DNA of 43,518 bases from an uncultured Verrucomicrobiales bacterium (GCA_946480965.1 CAMLMI010000003.1:1-43518), one strand, 5' to 3'. Positions 9,419 through 18,200 are shown, numbered from the stretch's first letter. Translations and numbers: made by a program. The notes: generated from the letters alone by a model not told the origin.

Positions 9419-11407
9419 ATGCAGGTCCAGCAGTCCCAGGCGGGCAGGGCGCGTTTGCCGGAAACGGCTTCCCCGGCCCCGGTGATCCATCCGTTCAACG
9501 AGTTCGAGACCGCCCTCAAGCGGTCGCAGAACTACTTGCTCAGCATCCAGAAACCGGAGGGTTACTGGATCGGCGAACTCATCGTGGACGTGACGTTGAT
9601 CGCCGACATGGTGGCCTATCACCATTGGGATCGCTCGGTGGACCCTGCGTGGCAGCGCAAGGCGGTGAACCACATCTTCGGCAAGCAGTTGCCGGACGGC
9701 GGTTGGAACATCTACCACGGCGGACCGGCCGAGGTGAACGCGACGATCAAGGCCTACTTGGCCCTCAAGCTCGCCGGCGTGTCCGTGACCGATCCCCGGA
9801 TGTTGAAGGCCCGCGAAGTGGCGTTGCGGCTCGGCGGCGTGCCGCGGATGAACACCTTCTCCAAGCTCTACCTCGCGTTGATCGGGCTTTTCCCCTGGAA
9901 ATATCTCCCGACCATTCCGTGCGAGGTGCTGCTCATCGGAAAATGGTTCCATGTGAATTTCTGGGAGATGAGCAACTGGTCGCGCGCGATGATCGTGCCG
10001 CTGGCCATCATCAACCACTTCCGCCCCACCCGGCAGGTTGCGGTCGATCTGAACGAGCTGTTCCCCGAGGGCTACCACGAGCGCGACCTGGCGCTGCCGC
10101 GCGATCCGGAATGGTTCACCTGGCGCAACTTCTTCCTCTCGCTCGACGGCCTGCACAAATTCGCCGACCTCTGGGCCCACGCGGGCATCCATCCGTTCCG
10201 CCGCCGTGCGCTGAAGAAGTGCGAAGAGTGGATGCTGGAGCGCTTCGAGAAGAGCGATGGGTTGGCCGCCATTTTTCCAGCGATGCTGAACGCGCTCATC
10301 GCGCTGAAGTGCCTCGGCTACGCCGACGACCATCCGCAGGTCAAACGCGCCTGGTATGAGCTGAAGAAGCTCCAGCATGAGACCGAGGACAGTGTCCGCT
10401 GCGAGCCGTGTTTCTCGCCCGTCTGGGACACCGCCATCGTCGCCATCTGCCTGCGAGAATCCGGCGTTCCGGCCGACCATCCGCAGATGCAGAAGGCGGC
10501 CGATTGGCTCATCGACCGCGAGATCCGCTTCAAGGGCGATTGGGTCCACAAGAACCCCGTTAAGGTCGAGCCATCCGGCTGGGTCTTCGAGTTCAAGAAC
10601 GAGTGGAACCCCGACGTGGACGACACCGCGATGGTCATTCTCGCGCTGCGCAAGATCGCGCTCGCTGACCGCAGGAAGCGCGACGAGTCGATCCAGCGCG
10701 GGTTGAACTGGATGATGGCCTTCCAGTGCAAGGACGGCGGCTGGGCGGCCTTCGACAAGGACTGCACCAAGAGCATTCTCGAGAAGGTTCCGTTCGCCGA
10801 CCACAACGCCATGCTCGATCCCGAATGCGCCGACATCACCGCGCGCATCCTGGAACTGCTCGGCTACGAAGGCTGGGACGTGAAGCACCCGCAGATCCGC
10901 GACGCCCTCGACTACGTGAAGGCCCAGCAGGAGCCGGACGGCTCGTGGTATGGCCGCTGGGGCGTGAACTACATCTACGGCACCTGGCAGGTCTGCCGGG
11001 GCATGGCCGCGCTGGGCATCGACATGGGCCAACCGTGGCTCGTCCGCGCCCGCAAATGGCTGGAAAGCGTCCAGCACGAGGACGGCGGTTGGGGCGAACG
11101 CTGCAACACCTACGACGATCCCGTCTTCAAGGGCCAGGGCCCCAGCACCGCCTCGCAGACCGCGTGGGCCGTCATGGGCCTGCTCGCGTTCGGCGACGCC
11201 CAAAGCGAGAGCGTCCAGCGCGGCATCGAATATCTCGTCCGCACCCAGAACCCCGACGGTTCTTGGACCGAGGACGAAGTGACCGGCACCGGATTCCCGA
11301 AGGTCTTTTACCTGAAATACGACATGTATCGGAACGCCTGGCCGCTGCTGGCCTTGGCGACCTACAAGAAGCTGCTCAACGGCGAGAAGATCGGCGACCG
11401 GGTCTGA
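9419..11407 (+). CDS. shc: Squalene-hopene cyclase
   Basis: A 662-residue monotopic membrane enzyme that cyclises squalene to hopene/hopanol, the first committed step of hopanoid synthesis. The catalytic acid motif DVDDTA lies at residues 399-404. QW-type repeats are plentiful: QLPDGGWNIYHGG near residue 90, CKDGGWAAFD, QEPDGSWYGRWGVNYIYGTW, HEDGGWGERCNTYDD and QNPDGSWTEDEVTGTGFP toward the end. Length fits the family (about 630-720). The first ATG in the frame (9419) is used; there is no strong Shine-Dalgarno sequence. No other hopanoid gene (hpn cluster) is adjacent, so the downstream side-chain genes must lie elsewhere if present. Hopanoids order the outer membrane, which fits the envelope theme of the window. 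Confidence 0.96.
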   Translation: MQVQQSQAGRARLPETASPAPVIHPFNEFETALKRSQNYLLSIQKPEGYWIGELIVDVTLIADMVAYHHWDRSVDPAWQRKAVNHIFGKQLPDGGWNIYHGGPAEVNATIKAYLALKLAGVSVTDPRMLKAREVALRLGGVPRMNTFSKLYLALIGLFPWKYLPTIPCEVLLIGKWFHVNFWEMSNWSRAMIVPLAIINHFRPTRQVAVDLNELFPEGYHERDLALPRDPEWFTWRNFFLSLDGLHKFADLWAHAGIHPFRRRALKKCEEWMLERFEKSDGLAAIFPAMLNALIALKCLGYADDHPQVKRAWYELKKLQHETEDSVRCEPCFSPVWDTAIVAICLRESGVPADHPQMQKAADWLIDREIRFKGDWVHKNPVKVEPSGWVFEFKNEWNPDVDDTAMVILALRKIALADRRKRDESIQRGLNWMMAFQCKDGGWAAFDKDCTKSILEKVPFADHNAMLDPECADITARILELLGYEGWDVKHPQIRDALDYVKAQQEPDGSWYGRWGVNYIYGTWQVCRGMAALGIDMGQPWLVRARKWLESVQHEDGGWGERCNTYDDPVFKGQGPSTASQTAWAVMGLLAFGDAQSESVQRGIEYLVRTQNPDGSWTEDEVTGTGFPKVFYLKYDMYRNAWPLLALATYKKLLNGEKIGDRV

Positions 11408-11528
11408 AAGCCGGATTGGGAAAAGAAGAGGCGGAATTGCCGCCAGGCAAACCATTCAACAGGGGGTGACTGATTTCCAGGGTTCAAGGTCCAGTCCGAG
11501 AGCCGGGAAAAAGATGCGGGAAGTCAAA

Positions 11529-11550
11529 GAGGCAGTCTTCAGACTGCCTC
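11529..11550. repeat. Perfect REP-like palindrome, possible terminator
   Basis: GAGGCAGTCT-TC-AGACTGCCTC has perfect 10-bp arms with a 2-base loop, between shc and the convergent secreted gene. On the minus strand TTTGACTT follows, so it could terminate the gene ending at 11584, but the T-run is weak. Its form is that of a dispersed extragenic palindrome. Confidence 0.55.
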
Positions 11551-11583
11551 GCAGAACTCATCGCTGATGGAGTTCGGTTTCGT

Positions 11584-13263
11584 TCAGCGTTCCGATGACC
11601 GCGATCCGTCGGACGCCAACAGGAGTTCCAAGGCAACCCCTCGGCTCAGGAACGGTTCCAGCCAGGGCTGGAGTTCGCTCCAGGTCATGGCTGGCGGACA
11701 ATGCACGGACGGGGAAACTCCGGCGGGAAGCGCAGAGGCGAGGGCGGCGATTTCGGTCGGAGTGGAAGCCCGTTGTGGTGGGTTCAGATGCGCGGCCAAG
11801 AGGGCGGTTGGGCGACCGGTGGCGTCGCTTTCCACGATGAACTTCGCCTGGGGATTCGGAGCGGTGGCTAAGAAGGAAATCGATCCGGGAATCTGGTTGG
11901 TCGGCGCGTCGGCAAGGTAGCGCGGCGCGGTGGCGAGATCGGAGGTGGAGGCCGCGATCTGGCGGGCGACGGCGATCCACTCGGCGGCTTTCGTGTCGCG
12001 CGTGGGCCGGAGATTCACGGCGACTTCGAGGCCCAGATGGCGGCGCACGGCCAGCACGCGCTCCAATTGCTGGGCGGGTGGCGCGTCGGCGAGGCAACGG
12101 AGCACGGCGGGTTCGGTGAAGCGCCAGCTTCCGCCCGGCAGCGCCTCGGCGGCCAGCGTGGCCCGGCCGGTGCGGGTGGGCAGCGCGGAGAGGCAATTGG
12201 CCAGCAGGAGGTCTTCGCGGAGCTGCGCGGCTTTCGTCGTCAGACCGGCAAGGGGCAGGGATTCCAGCGCGGGGGCCAGGCCGCCCAGGTATTCGCGCAG
12301 GCGACGAAGCGGGGCGTTGCGCGAGCCCAAGGCACCCCCTTCGGAAGCGTCGCGCAACAGGCCGAGCAATTCTTCCGCTTCGGGATTCCAACGCACCGTG
12401 TGGCGCGTGGAGGGAACGCGCGGGCGTTTCTCGCCTTCGCGGAAATCGAGGAAGACACCGTAGTCGCCCAGCGGGCTGCGGTTCAGGTCATCGACGGACA
12501 GGGGGAAAGTTTCCTCGACGAGGCCGCCCGCCGGGAGGGCGAGTTCCTTGGCCGACACGTCCGGCTTGGTCGGCGAACGGAAGATGCGGATGCCGCCGTG
12601 GTCCACCAACCAGAGATCGACGTCCAACGGCCAGCGCAGTGCGAGCGGATGGTCCGAGGTGTTGCGGATGCGGACGCGGAACTGGGCCGCGCCGACTGCC
12701 GGAAGCTTCTCGGGGCCGAGAACCGTGGCGTCGAGACCGCTGCGGTTCACACGGTCGGGCCGTTGGGCGAAGTAGTCGGCGACTGTCAGCAGCTCGACGC
12801 TCGCGGGTGGAGTGGTCGCTTGGCCGCGCCAGAGCGCGATGGACGGCGGCACGGGCGGACGCTGGCTATCGACCACGCCGACGTAGTGGCCGGTGATCTC
12901 GTAGCGGCCGGAATTGGTGAGGAAAGCCCAGTCGGCCAGGAGCGACTCGAAGCGCTGCTCGCCCTTCGGCGGGAGGATGGCGGGCTTGGCGAACTGGTGG
13001 GCGGAGCTGGGACCGGGCGGGATGGTCGGCAGGTCCACGTCGTTGCGCCGGACGTCCATGCGGCCGTTCAACCGGCAGCACGCTTCCCAGACGAAGGCCA
13101 GGGCCTTGTCCGTCGAGTTGGTGAAATGCCAGACCAACGGAATCGGATCGCCGATGACGTGGGTGGCGGCGGGCGGGATCTCCAACCGGGCGGAGACCTC
13201 GGCGGCCCGGGCGACGGAGCCGAGGAGCAGCGAGGACAGCAGAATGGAACAAGGGGAGAACAT
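11584..13263 (-). CDS. Secreted protein of unknown function
   Basis: A 559-residue protein with a signal peptide (MFSPCSILLSSLLLGSVARAAE). I do not recognise its family. The first 270 residues are beta-rich and read like two Ig/beta-sandwich units (VSARLEIPPAATHVIGDPIPLVWHF; later FRVRIRNTSDHPLALRWPLDVDLWLVD), the style of proteins that compare rights, loads or intermolecular contacts in the envelope. The rest is Leu/Ala-rich and probably helical. No enzyme motif is seen. The frame remains open upstream to 14028, but that extension is made of the repeat block at 13264-13427, so the start at the signal peptide is preferred. It is co-oriented with the next two genes upstream. Confidence 0.75.
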   Translation of the reverse strand: MFSPCSILLSSLLLGSVARAAEVSARLEIPPAATHVIGDPIPLVWHFTNSTDKALAFVWEACCRLNGRMDVRRNDVDLPTIPPGPSSAHQFAKPAILPPKGEQRFESLLADWAFLTNSGRYEITGHYVGVVDSQRPPVPPSIALWRGQATTPPASVELLTVADYFAQRPDRVNRSGLDATVLGPEKLPAVGAAQFRVRIRNTSDHPLALRWPLDVDLWLVDHGGIRIFRSPTKPDVSAKELALPAGGLVEETFPLSVDDLNRSPLGDYGVFLDFREGEKRPRVPSTRHTVRWNPEAEELLGLLRDASEGGALGSRNAPLRRLREYLGGLAPALESLPLAGLTTKAAQLREDLLLANCLSALPTRTGRATLAAEALPGGSWRFTEPAVLRCLADAPPAQQLERVLAVRRHLGLEVAVNLRPTRDTKAAEWIAVARQIAASTSDLATAPRYLADAPTNQIPGSISFLATAPNPQAKFIVESDATGRPTALLAAHLNPPQRASTPTEIAALASALPAGVSPSVHCPPAMTWSELQPWLEPFLSRGVALELLLASDGSRSSER

Positions 13264-13269
13264 CGAATG

Positions 13270-13405
13270 TCCAACGTCCAACGCCCAACGTCCAAAGAAC
13301 CCACCCCTAACCCCTCCAAGGAGGGGAACTCGCGCAGCGCCAGAGAGCGTGCTCGGTGGTTGAACGAATCCCTTCCTGGGAGGGGGCAGGGGTTGGTTGG
13401 TTGCT
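13270..13405. repeat. Heptamer array plus double-hairpin repeat block
   Basis: Four 7-base units (TCCAACG, TCCAACG, CCCAACG, TCCAAAG) run from 13270 to 13297. They are followed by CCCCTCC-AA-GGAGGGG (13311-13326) and, about 60 bases on, a GGGAGGGGGCAGGGG segment roughly complementary to the CCCACCCCTAACCCC that precedes the first hairpin. The block fills almost the whole space between two secreted-protein genes. No gene is seen in it. Confidence 0.65.
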
Positions 13406-13427
13406 GGGTCTGACATCGTCACACGCA

Positions 13428-14057
13428 TCACTCCGTCGCCCGGACCGCCAGATCGTCGAAGCGCAGCGGGGTGCCGGAGAAGGGCATGCCCCAGAGGCCG
13501 GCTTTGCCCGCAGGCGGCGCGCTGGCGATGTCGTGCGAGATCGTCCACTCCTTCGGCTCGGCGTCGCCCTGCCAGACCTTGCCTTCGAGGCGGAACCCTT
13601 CGCCGGCCTTGACCAGGCGCAGCTTCAAGGCGGTCCACTCGCCGCTCTGCCAGGTGAAGGGCACGGACTTCTCCGCCATGTCGGCGCGCACGATCTCGAC
13701 CGCGCCCTTGGCCGGGGCCACGCGCAGGCGATAGCCGCCCACGCCGTTCAGGCTGACGGCGAAGGCGGGAAACTTCCGGCCCTGCTTCGTGGCGAGGATC
13801 TTGGCCGAGACCTCGACGTTGTTGGTGGCTCCGGGGCCGAAGAGCGCGCCGAAGGTGTCGAGCGGTGCGCCGGGCAGCTCCAGGCACTTTTTCCCGTCGG
13901 CGGCCACGACGGTGAAGTTGCCGTCGATGACCATCAGGCTGTCGGGCACGGAACCAGCGTCGGTGGACTCGAAGTCCTGCTGGTAGAGCGGCTCGGCGGC
14001 CAACGCGGAAAACGCGACGACCACGCAACTGAAGCTGAGACTAAGTGCTTTCTTCAT
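13428..14057 (-). CDS. Secreted beta-sandwich (concanavalin-like) protein
   Basis: A 209-residue protein with signal peptide MKKALSLSFSCVVVAFSALAAE. The mature part opens with LYQQDFESTDAGSVPDSLMV and ends with PLRFDDLAV, the typical first and last strands of a LamG/concanavalin-like jelly roll, as in DUF1080 (3-keto-disaccharide hydrolase-like) domains. In between, SGEWTALKLRLVKAGEGFRLEGKVW fits that fold's inner strands. No catalytic residues can be assigned, so carbohydrate binding is the safer inference. The frame is open upstream through repeats, but the signal peptide sets the start. The 261-base region upstream is repeat-filled, leaving no obvious conventional promoter. Confidence 0.85.
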   Translation of the reverse strand: MKKALSLSFSCVVVAFSALAAEPLYQQDFESTDAGSVPDSLMVIDGNFTVVAADGKKCLELPGAPLDTFGALFGPGATNNVEVSAKILATKQGRKFPAFAVSLNGVGGYRLRVAPAKGAVEIVRADMAEKSVPFTWQSGEWTALKLRLVKAGEGFRLEGKVWQGDAEPKEWTISHDIASAPPAGKAGLWGMPFSGTPLRFDDLAVRATE

Positions 14058-14061
14058 GGTT

Positions 14062-14312
14062 AAAATTTTGGACCGCAGAAAACGCGGAAAGCGCAGAACA
14101 AATGCCATTCTGCCTGCGACTTCGGATGGCGGTTGCTCGAATCGAGTCGGCCCCTCACCCCGTCCCTCTCCCCATCCGATGGGGAGAGGGTGGCCGCAGG
14201 CCGGGTGAGGGGATTGAAGCACCTCGGTCCAATCGGGCCGATGACATGCTCAATCTCCGCATCTTCTTCATCTGCATCATCCGCGTTTTCTGCGGTTCAA
14301 ATTCTTGGTCCC
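14062..14312. repeat. Composite intergenic repeat region with nested palindrome
   Basis: The 261 bases between the jelly-roll gene and the permease contain no gene. The left part has GCAGAAAACGCGGAAAGCGC-type short repeats. In the centre is a nested palindrome: outer arms CCCCTCACCC (14151-14160) and GGGTGAGGGG (14203-14212), inner arms CCCTCTCCCCAT (14164-14175) and ATGGGGAGAGGG (14179-14190) around a 3-base loop. The right part (about 14260-14305) is a run of CATCTTCTTCATCTGCATCATC-like near repeats. These resemble dispersed repeats rather than regulatory DNA. Confidence 0.65.
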
Positions 14313-14318
14313 AATTCT

Positions 14319-17300
14319 TCACTGGTTCCGCAAGGCGTCCAGAAGTTGGCCGCGCATGGCGAAGCGCGTGGCCAGCCAGGTCCAGAGGAAGCCGTTGGCC
14401 ACCACGGCCAGCAATGTCAGCCCGAGCGTCGTCCACGGCATCTCCGAGCCCGGCCGCAACGCGGGCACCACGGCGATCAGCGCCGCGACGATGCCGAGCC
14501 CGAGCCCGGTCCAGAGCAGCGTGACATGTTCGCGCAGGACGAGACGGCGCACTTGGCCACGGTTGAAACCGACGGCCTGCATCACCGCCAGCTCCGTCCG
14601 GCGCTCCAGCACGTTGCGCAGCACGACCACGCCGAGACCGGCGCTGCCCAGCAGCAGGCCGAGGCCGCCGAGGATCTGGAAGGTGCCGAGATACGTGTTC
14701 TGCACGGCGTTGAACTGGTTCAGCCGCGTCGTGGTCGGCGTCAGCTCCAGGCCGAAATCCTGGAGCGCGCGCGACAACGCGGCGGAGGCGTTGGTCACGG
14801 TCTCCGACGGCGCGTCGATCAGGAACATTCGATACCCGGCGATGGAAGGGAACCGCGCCTTGAAGGTCGCCTCGTCGATCAGGAGCTGGCCTTGGAGGAT
14901 GGAGTTGGCCACCGCGCCGACGATGCGGACCTTGAACGGCTGCCCGCGCTCGTCCACGTAGTCGAGGGTGTCGCCGACCTTCTTGCCCATCGCCCACTGG
15001 ATGGAATTGGCGTCGCCGATGGCGGGGACGACGGGGATGGACGGAGCGTTGGAGTCTTGAAGGGATGGAGTGACTGGGCTTTCCAACACTCCAGCACTCC
15101 AAGACTCCGTGGCCAACGCCAGCCAGCCATTCGTGCCGGTGAAGCCCTTGGCCAACGCGGTGAAGGTGAACGCGCCCCGGCTTGCCATTTGATCCGGGTT
15201 CACACCGAGCAAACGCGGTTGCTGCGCGCGACCTAGGTTCAAGCAACTGGCCTCGTCGCCGTCCTTCACGCGCAGCGGGACGAAGGAGACGCCTCCCAGC
15301 GGACGTTCGGGCAGGTTGAGATTTTCGCGGCCGCGCTCGGTGTTCGGATCGTCCACGATGGGCAGCGCGCTTTCGCCGATGAGGGCGAAGCCGCCGGTGC
15401 CGGAGGAACGCTTCGTGGCGTCGCGGTTCGCGTCCAAGCGGTTCGCGCCCACGGCCACGATGAGGAAGCTGCCGGAGGCCAGCAGCGCGATGGTGGCGAG
15501 GGAACGCTTGCGTCGGCGGGCGATGGAGCGGGCGGCGAGGTCGGACAAGGTAGGACAGGCTTCCAGCCTGTCGCCGCTGTCTGAGCGGCTGCTCTCAACG
15601 GTGGGGCCATCGGACGGAAGGGACGTGTTGGGATGTTCCCGGCCCTCACGGGTCAGGCTGGAAGCCCGACCTACTTGCCGCCGCATCCGCCAGCTCGCGA
15701 GCAGGATTCCGCCGATGAGCAGCAGACTGCCGCCGCCGAAGAATGCGCCGCCTTGGGCCTGCTTGTCGGGAATCATCGCCGCCGCTCCGACTGCGACCAG
15801 CGCGAGAGCGATGCAGACCAATGCCAGAACGGGAGCCTTGCCGGGCTTCGACTTTGCAGTTGTGCCAGCGAAATCCTCCACCACGCCGCCTTCGGCCAGA
15901 AGTTCGCGAGCCGGACGTCGCCCCTGCTTCCGCAGCGCCAGCCAGAGCGTGATGCCGGCCACGACCACGCTGGCGGCGAGGCCGATCCCCAGCGCCTTGG
16001 GCGTGAGGTAGAAGCCCAGCGTCGCGCCGCCGATGGCGTCGTTCCAACGGCCGTTCAATCCGCCGATCATGGCCCGCGCGTAGAAAGCGCCGCCGATCAC
16101 TCCGGCCACTCCGCCGAGGAAGGCGAGCGCCAGGCCTTCTCCCAGAAGAAGCCGCCGCACCTTGCCCGGCTTCCAACCCACGGCGAGCAAGGTGCCGATC
16201 TCCGGCGCGCGCTGCTCCAGCCCGAACTGGAAGAGCATCGACATGAGGATCAGCGCGGCGGCGATGAGGAAGAAGCTGAAGCCGATGAAGAGCCCGCCGA
16301 AGTCCTGTCCCTCGCTCGCCCCCTTGAGCGCCTGTTCGCGGATCGGCACGAAGCGCAGTCCGACATCGGCTGGGTTCACCGAACTGGCGATACCCTTCTC
16401 CAATGCCGCGTCCACCGATCCTTTTCCGGCCAATCCAAGATCGGTCGGCTCCTCAAAAAACCAGCGCACTGACGTTACGTCGCCCCAGCGGTTGCTCCAC
16501 ATCTGCTGACCGGCGGCCAAGGTGATGAACGCCTTGGGCGTGCCCTTGTGCTGGTTCCAGTAGGTCTCGTCCTTGTCGCGGATCTTGTGCACCAAGGGAA
16601 AACCCGCGTCCCATTCCTTGGTGCTCTCGGCCTTCGCGACGCCGGGGAAATCCGGCATGAGCGTGCGGTCGGCGTGAAGTCCGGCCAACGGCACGACGCT
16701 GCGGACGCGGAAGGTGTTTGTGCGCTCGATCAACTGGCTCCCGGAATCGGCCACAAAGTAGCTCACCGAAACGGAGTCGCCGGGACCGACCTTGAGGTCG
16801 TCGGCCAGCCACTGGTTCACCACAATCTCGTCGTCCTTCAGGTCGGCCGGGGTGTAGGGCGCGCCGACGGCGCTGACCATCGAGTAAGGCGTCTGATTCG
16901 TGCCGACGCTGAGAAGATTGACGAGGTAGGTGAGGACTTCGGTGGGGGCAGGGATCACCGCCTGCTTGCCCCAGGCAAGGGCGGCGGTGTTGGTTCCCGG
17001 GCTGACGACCCAATGCATTCCGTTGCTGACCACACCACGTGCACCTTGCCATTTGACCCGATCCAAGAACGCGCGGCGAAAAGCTTCGGAAAGATCGCCG
17101 TCGCTGGCTGCCGCCACCACCGGCGGATCGAGGAAGACCCGTGAAGTTCTGAGCTCCAGGAAAGGGACCGGCACGTCGCGCCGGACCAGCTCGGACTGGA
17201 AGTCGATTGGCTGGAGTGTTCGGGGCAGGGCGTTGGTCAACGCTGAGAACTGGAGGCCTTCCGCGATCTCAGAGCGCCGATCCCACGAGGTGCGGACGCG

Positions 17301-18200
17301 GGCGTTGAAGAGGGCGGCGACCTTGTTGAAGAGCGTGGCGAGGAAGTCCGTCTCGCGCGTTTCCCGATGGGCCAAGCTGGCGACGGCGAGCACGTTGGCC
17401 GGGCTGTCATTGGTGGCCATCAAGCCTGCGCGGAACAATGCTTCCGAGGGCGGCAGGAAGATGTTGAACGGCGTGCCGACTCCCGCATGGGGCGCGAAGC
17501 CGGCCATCGACACGTTGGTCACTATGCCGCCGATCGCGAAGCGCAGCGCCACGGTCTGGTCTTCCTTGGTGGAGACGACGGCTTCCTTCGAGAGATTGGA
17601 GAGCTTGGGCACGCGGACCACGAGCGTGTCGCCCTGGGCCACGGACAACTGGCGGGCCAGCGCGGCATTGATGAAGACGGTGTCGCCGGGCCAACGCACC
17701 GAAGGCGTCCATTGCTTGCGGGGCAAGCCCGCGTTCGCAGCGGCGCGCATCTCGTGGCCGAGGCGGTGGTGGGCGTTGATGAAGACTTGGGCGTGGTTGA
17801 TCCGCGCCGATCCGTCCTGCCGCGCGACGGAACCAGGCAGGAGCAGGAAGGCGGAATCGACCACGGAATCGGTCGGGTCGAGAGTCGGGTCGAGGGCCGG
17901 GAATAAGTTTTCGGACTTCGATTCCTGCTGTTCCCGGAGCTTGGCATTTAGGTCGGCCAGGCTCTGTTGCTGGAGCCGTTGGGCGAGGGATTCGGGAAAG
18001 ACGCGTTCGCCGGTGGCGAGCACGGCGATGTTGCCGCCGGTCCGGCGCAGCGCTTCCTCTTTCAGGCTTTCCCGCACCGAATCGCCGACGATCAGTGCGC
18101 CGATGAGCACGGCCGAGCCGATGGCCGCGCCGAGGAACGTGCCGAGGTGCGAGCGCCAGTGGTGGCGCAGGCTGTTGCGAATCAAGGTCCAGCCGGTCAT
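14319..18200 (-). CDS. FtsX/MacB-type ABC transporter permease, two permease domains
   Basis: A 1293-residue inner-membrane protein. TM1 follows a short cytosolic start (MTGWTLIRNSLRHHWRSHLG, then a hydrophobic helix at about 22-42). A large periplasmic domain reaches to about residue 650, a three-helix FtsX core follows (FGGLFIGFSFFLIAAALILMS to about 780), then two more helices (about 800-840), a second MacB-like periplasmic domain (about 905-1150) and a C-terminal FtsX core with VLERRTELAVMQAVGF. This is the layout of duplicated permeases of the lipoprotein/macrolide exporter class. Such proteins need an ATPase, and none is adjacent. Two segments, about residues 841-885 and 1031-1056, are translated palindromic repeats unlike the rest. 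The gene heads a co-oriented run with two secreted proteins. TTGAGC-19-TATTCC just upstream may be its promoter. Confidence 0.92.
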   Translation of the reverse strand: MTGWTLIRNSLRHHWRSHLGTFLGAAIGSAVLIGALIVGDSVRESLKEEALRRTGGNIAVLATGERVFPESLAQRLQQQSLADLNAKLREQQESKSENLFPALDPTLDPTDSVVDSAFLLLPGSVARQDGSARINHAQVFINAHHRLGHEMRAAANAGLPRKQWTPSVRWPGDTVFINAALARQLSVAQGDTLVVRVPKLSNLSKEAVVSTKEDQTVALRFAIGGIVTNVSMAGFAPHAGVGTPFNIFLPPSEALFRAGLMATNDSPANVLAVASLAHRETRETDFLATLFNKVAALFNARVRTSWDRRSEIAEGLQFSALTNALPRTLQPIDFQSELVRRDVPVPFLELRTSRVFLDPPVVAAASDGDLSEAFRRAFLDRVKWQGARGVVSNGMHWVVSPGTNTAALAWGKQAVIPAPTEVLTYLVNLLSVGTNQTPYSMVSAVGAPYTPADLKDDEIVVNQWLADDLKVGPGDSVSVSYFVADSGSQLIERTNTFRVRSVVPLAGLHADRTLMPDFPGVAKAESTKEWDAGFPLVHKIRDKDETYWNQHKGTPKAFITLAAGQQMWSNRWGDVTSVRWFFEEPTDLGLAGKGSVDAALEKGIASSVNPADVGLRFVPIREQALKGASEGQDFGGLFIGFSFFLIAAALILMSMLFQFGLEQRAPEIGTLLAVGWKPGKVRRLLLGEGLALAFLGGVAGVIGGAFYARAMIGGLNGRWNDAIGGATLGFYLTPKALGIGLAASVVVAGITLWLALRKQGRRPARELLAEGGVVEDFAGTTAKSKPGKAPVLALVCIALALVAVGAAAMIPDKQAQGGAFFGGGSLLLIGGILLASWRMRRQVGRASSLTREGREHPNTSLPSDGPTVESSRSDSGDRLEACPTLSDLAARSIARRRKRSLATIALLASGSFLIVAVGANRLDANRDATKRSSGTGGFALIGESALPIVDDPNTERGRENLNLPERPLGGVSFVPLRVKDGDEASCLNLGRAQQPRLLGVNPDQMASRGAFTFTALAKGFTGTNGWLALATESWSAGVLESPVTPSLQDSNAPSIPVVPAIGDANSIQWAMGKKVGDTLDYVDERGQPFKVRIVGAVANSILQGQLLIDEATFKARFPSIAGYRMFLIDAPSETVTNASAALSRALQDFGLELTPTTTRLNQFNAVQNTYLGTFQILGGLGLLLGSAGLGVVVLRNVLERRTELAVMQAVGFNRGQVRRLVLREHVTLLWTGLGLGIVAALIAVVPALRPGSEMPWTTLGLTLLAVVANGFLWTWLATRFAMRGQLLDALRNQ
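15051..15108. repeat. In-frame repeat with 9-bp inverted ends inside the permease
   Basis: GGAGTCTTG (15051-15059) and CAAGACTCC (15100-15108) are perfect inverted ends. Just inside the right end are three 8-base units: TCCAACAC, TCCAGCAC, TCCAAGAC (15082-15105). On the coding strand it is read through without a stop as WSAGVLESPVTPSLQDSNAP inside the second periplasmic domain. Confidence 0.6.
15550..15674. repeat. REPIN-like doublet inserted in frame in the permease
   Basis: The left end GTAGGACAGGCTTCCAGCCTG (continuing TC, 15550-15572) contains the hairpin GACAGGCT-TCC-AGCCTGTC. The right end (15651-15674) is a near match in inverse orientation (GGTCAGGCTGGAAGCCCGACC then TAC). Two REP-like palindromes facing each other about 80 bases apart is the form of a REPIN. 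The whole element is translated in the permease between two transmembrane regions (VGRASSL at one edge, DRLEACPTL at the other). Confidence 0.65.

Noticed and set aside
13264..14028. N-terminal extension of the unknown secreted gene up to 14028
   Set aside because: The extension would translate the repeat block and the antisense of the jelly-roll gene; the signal peptide at 13263 is decisive.
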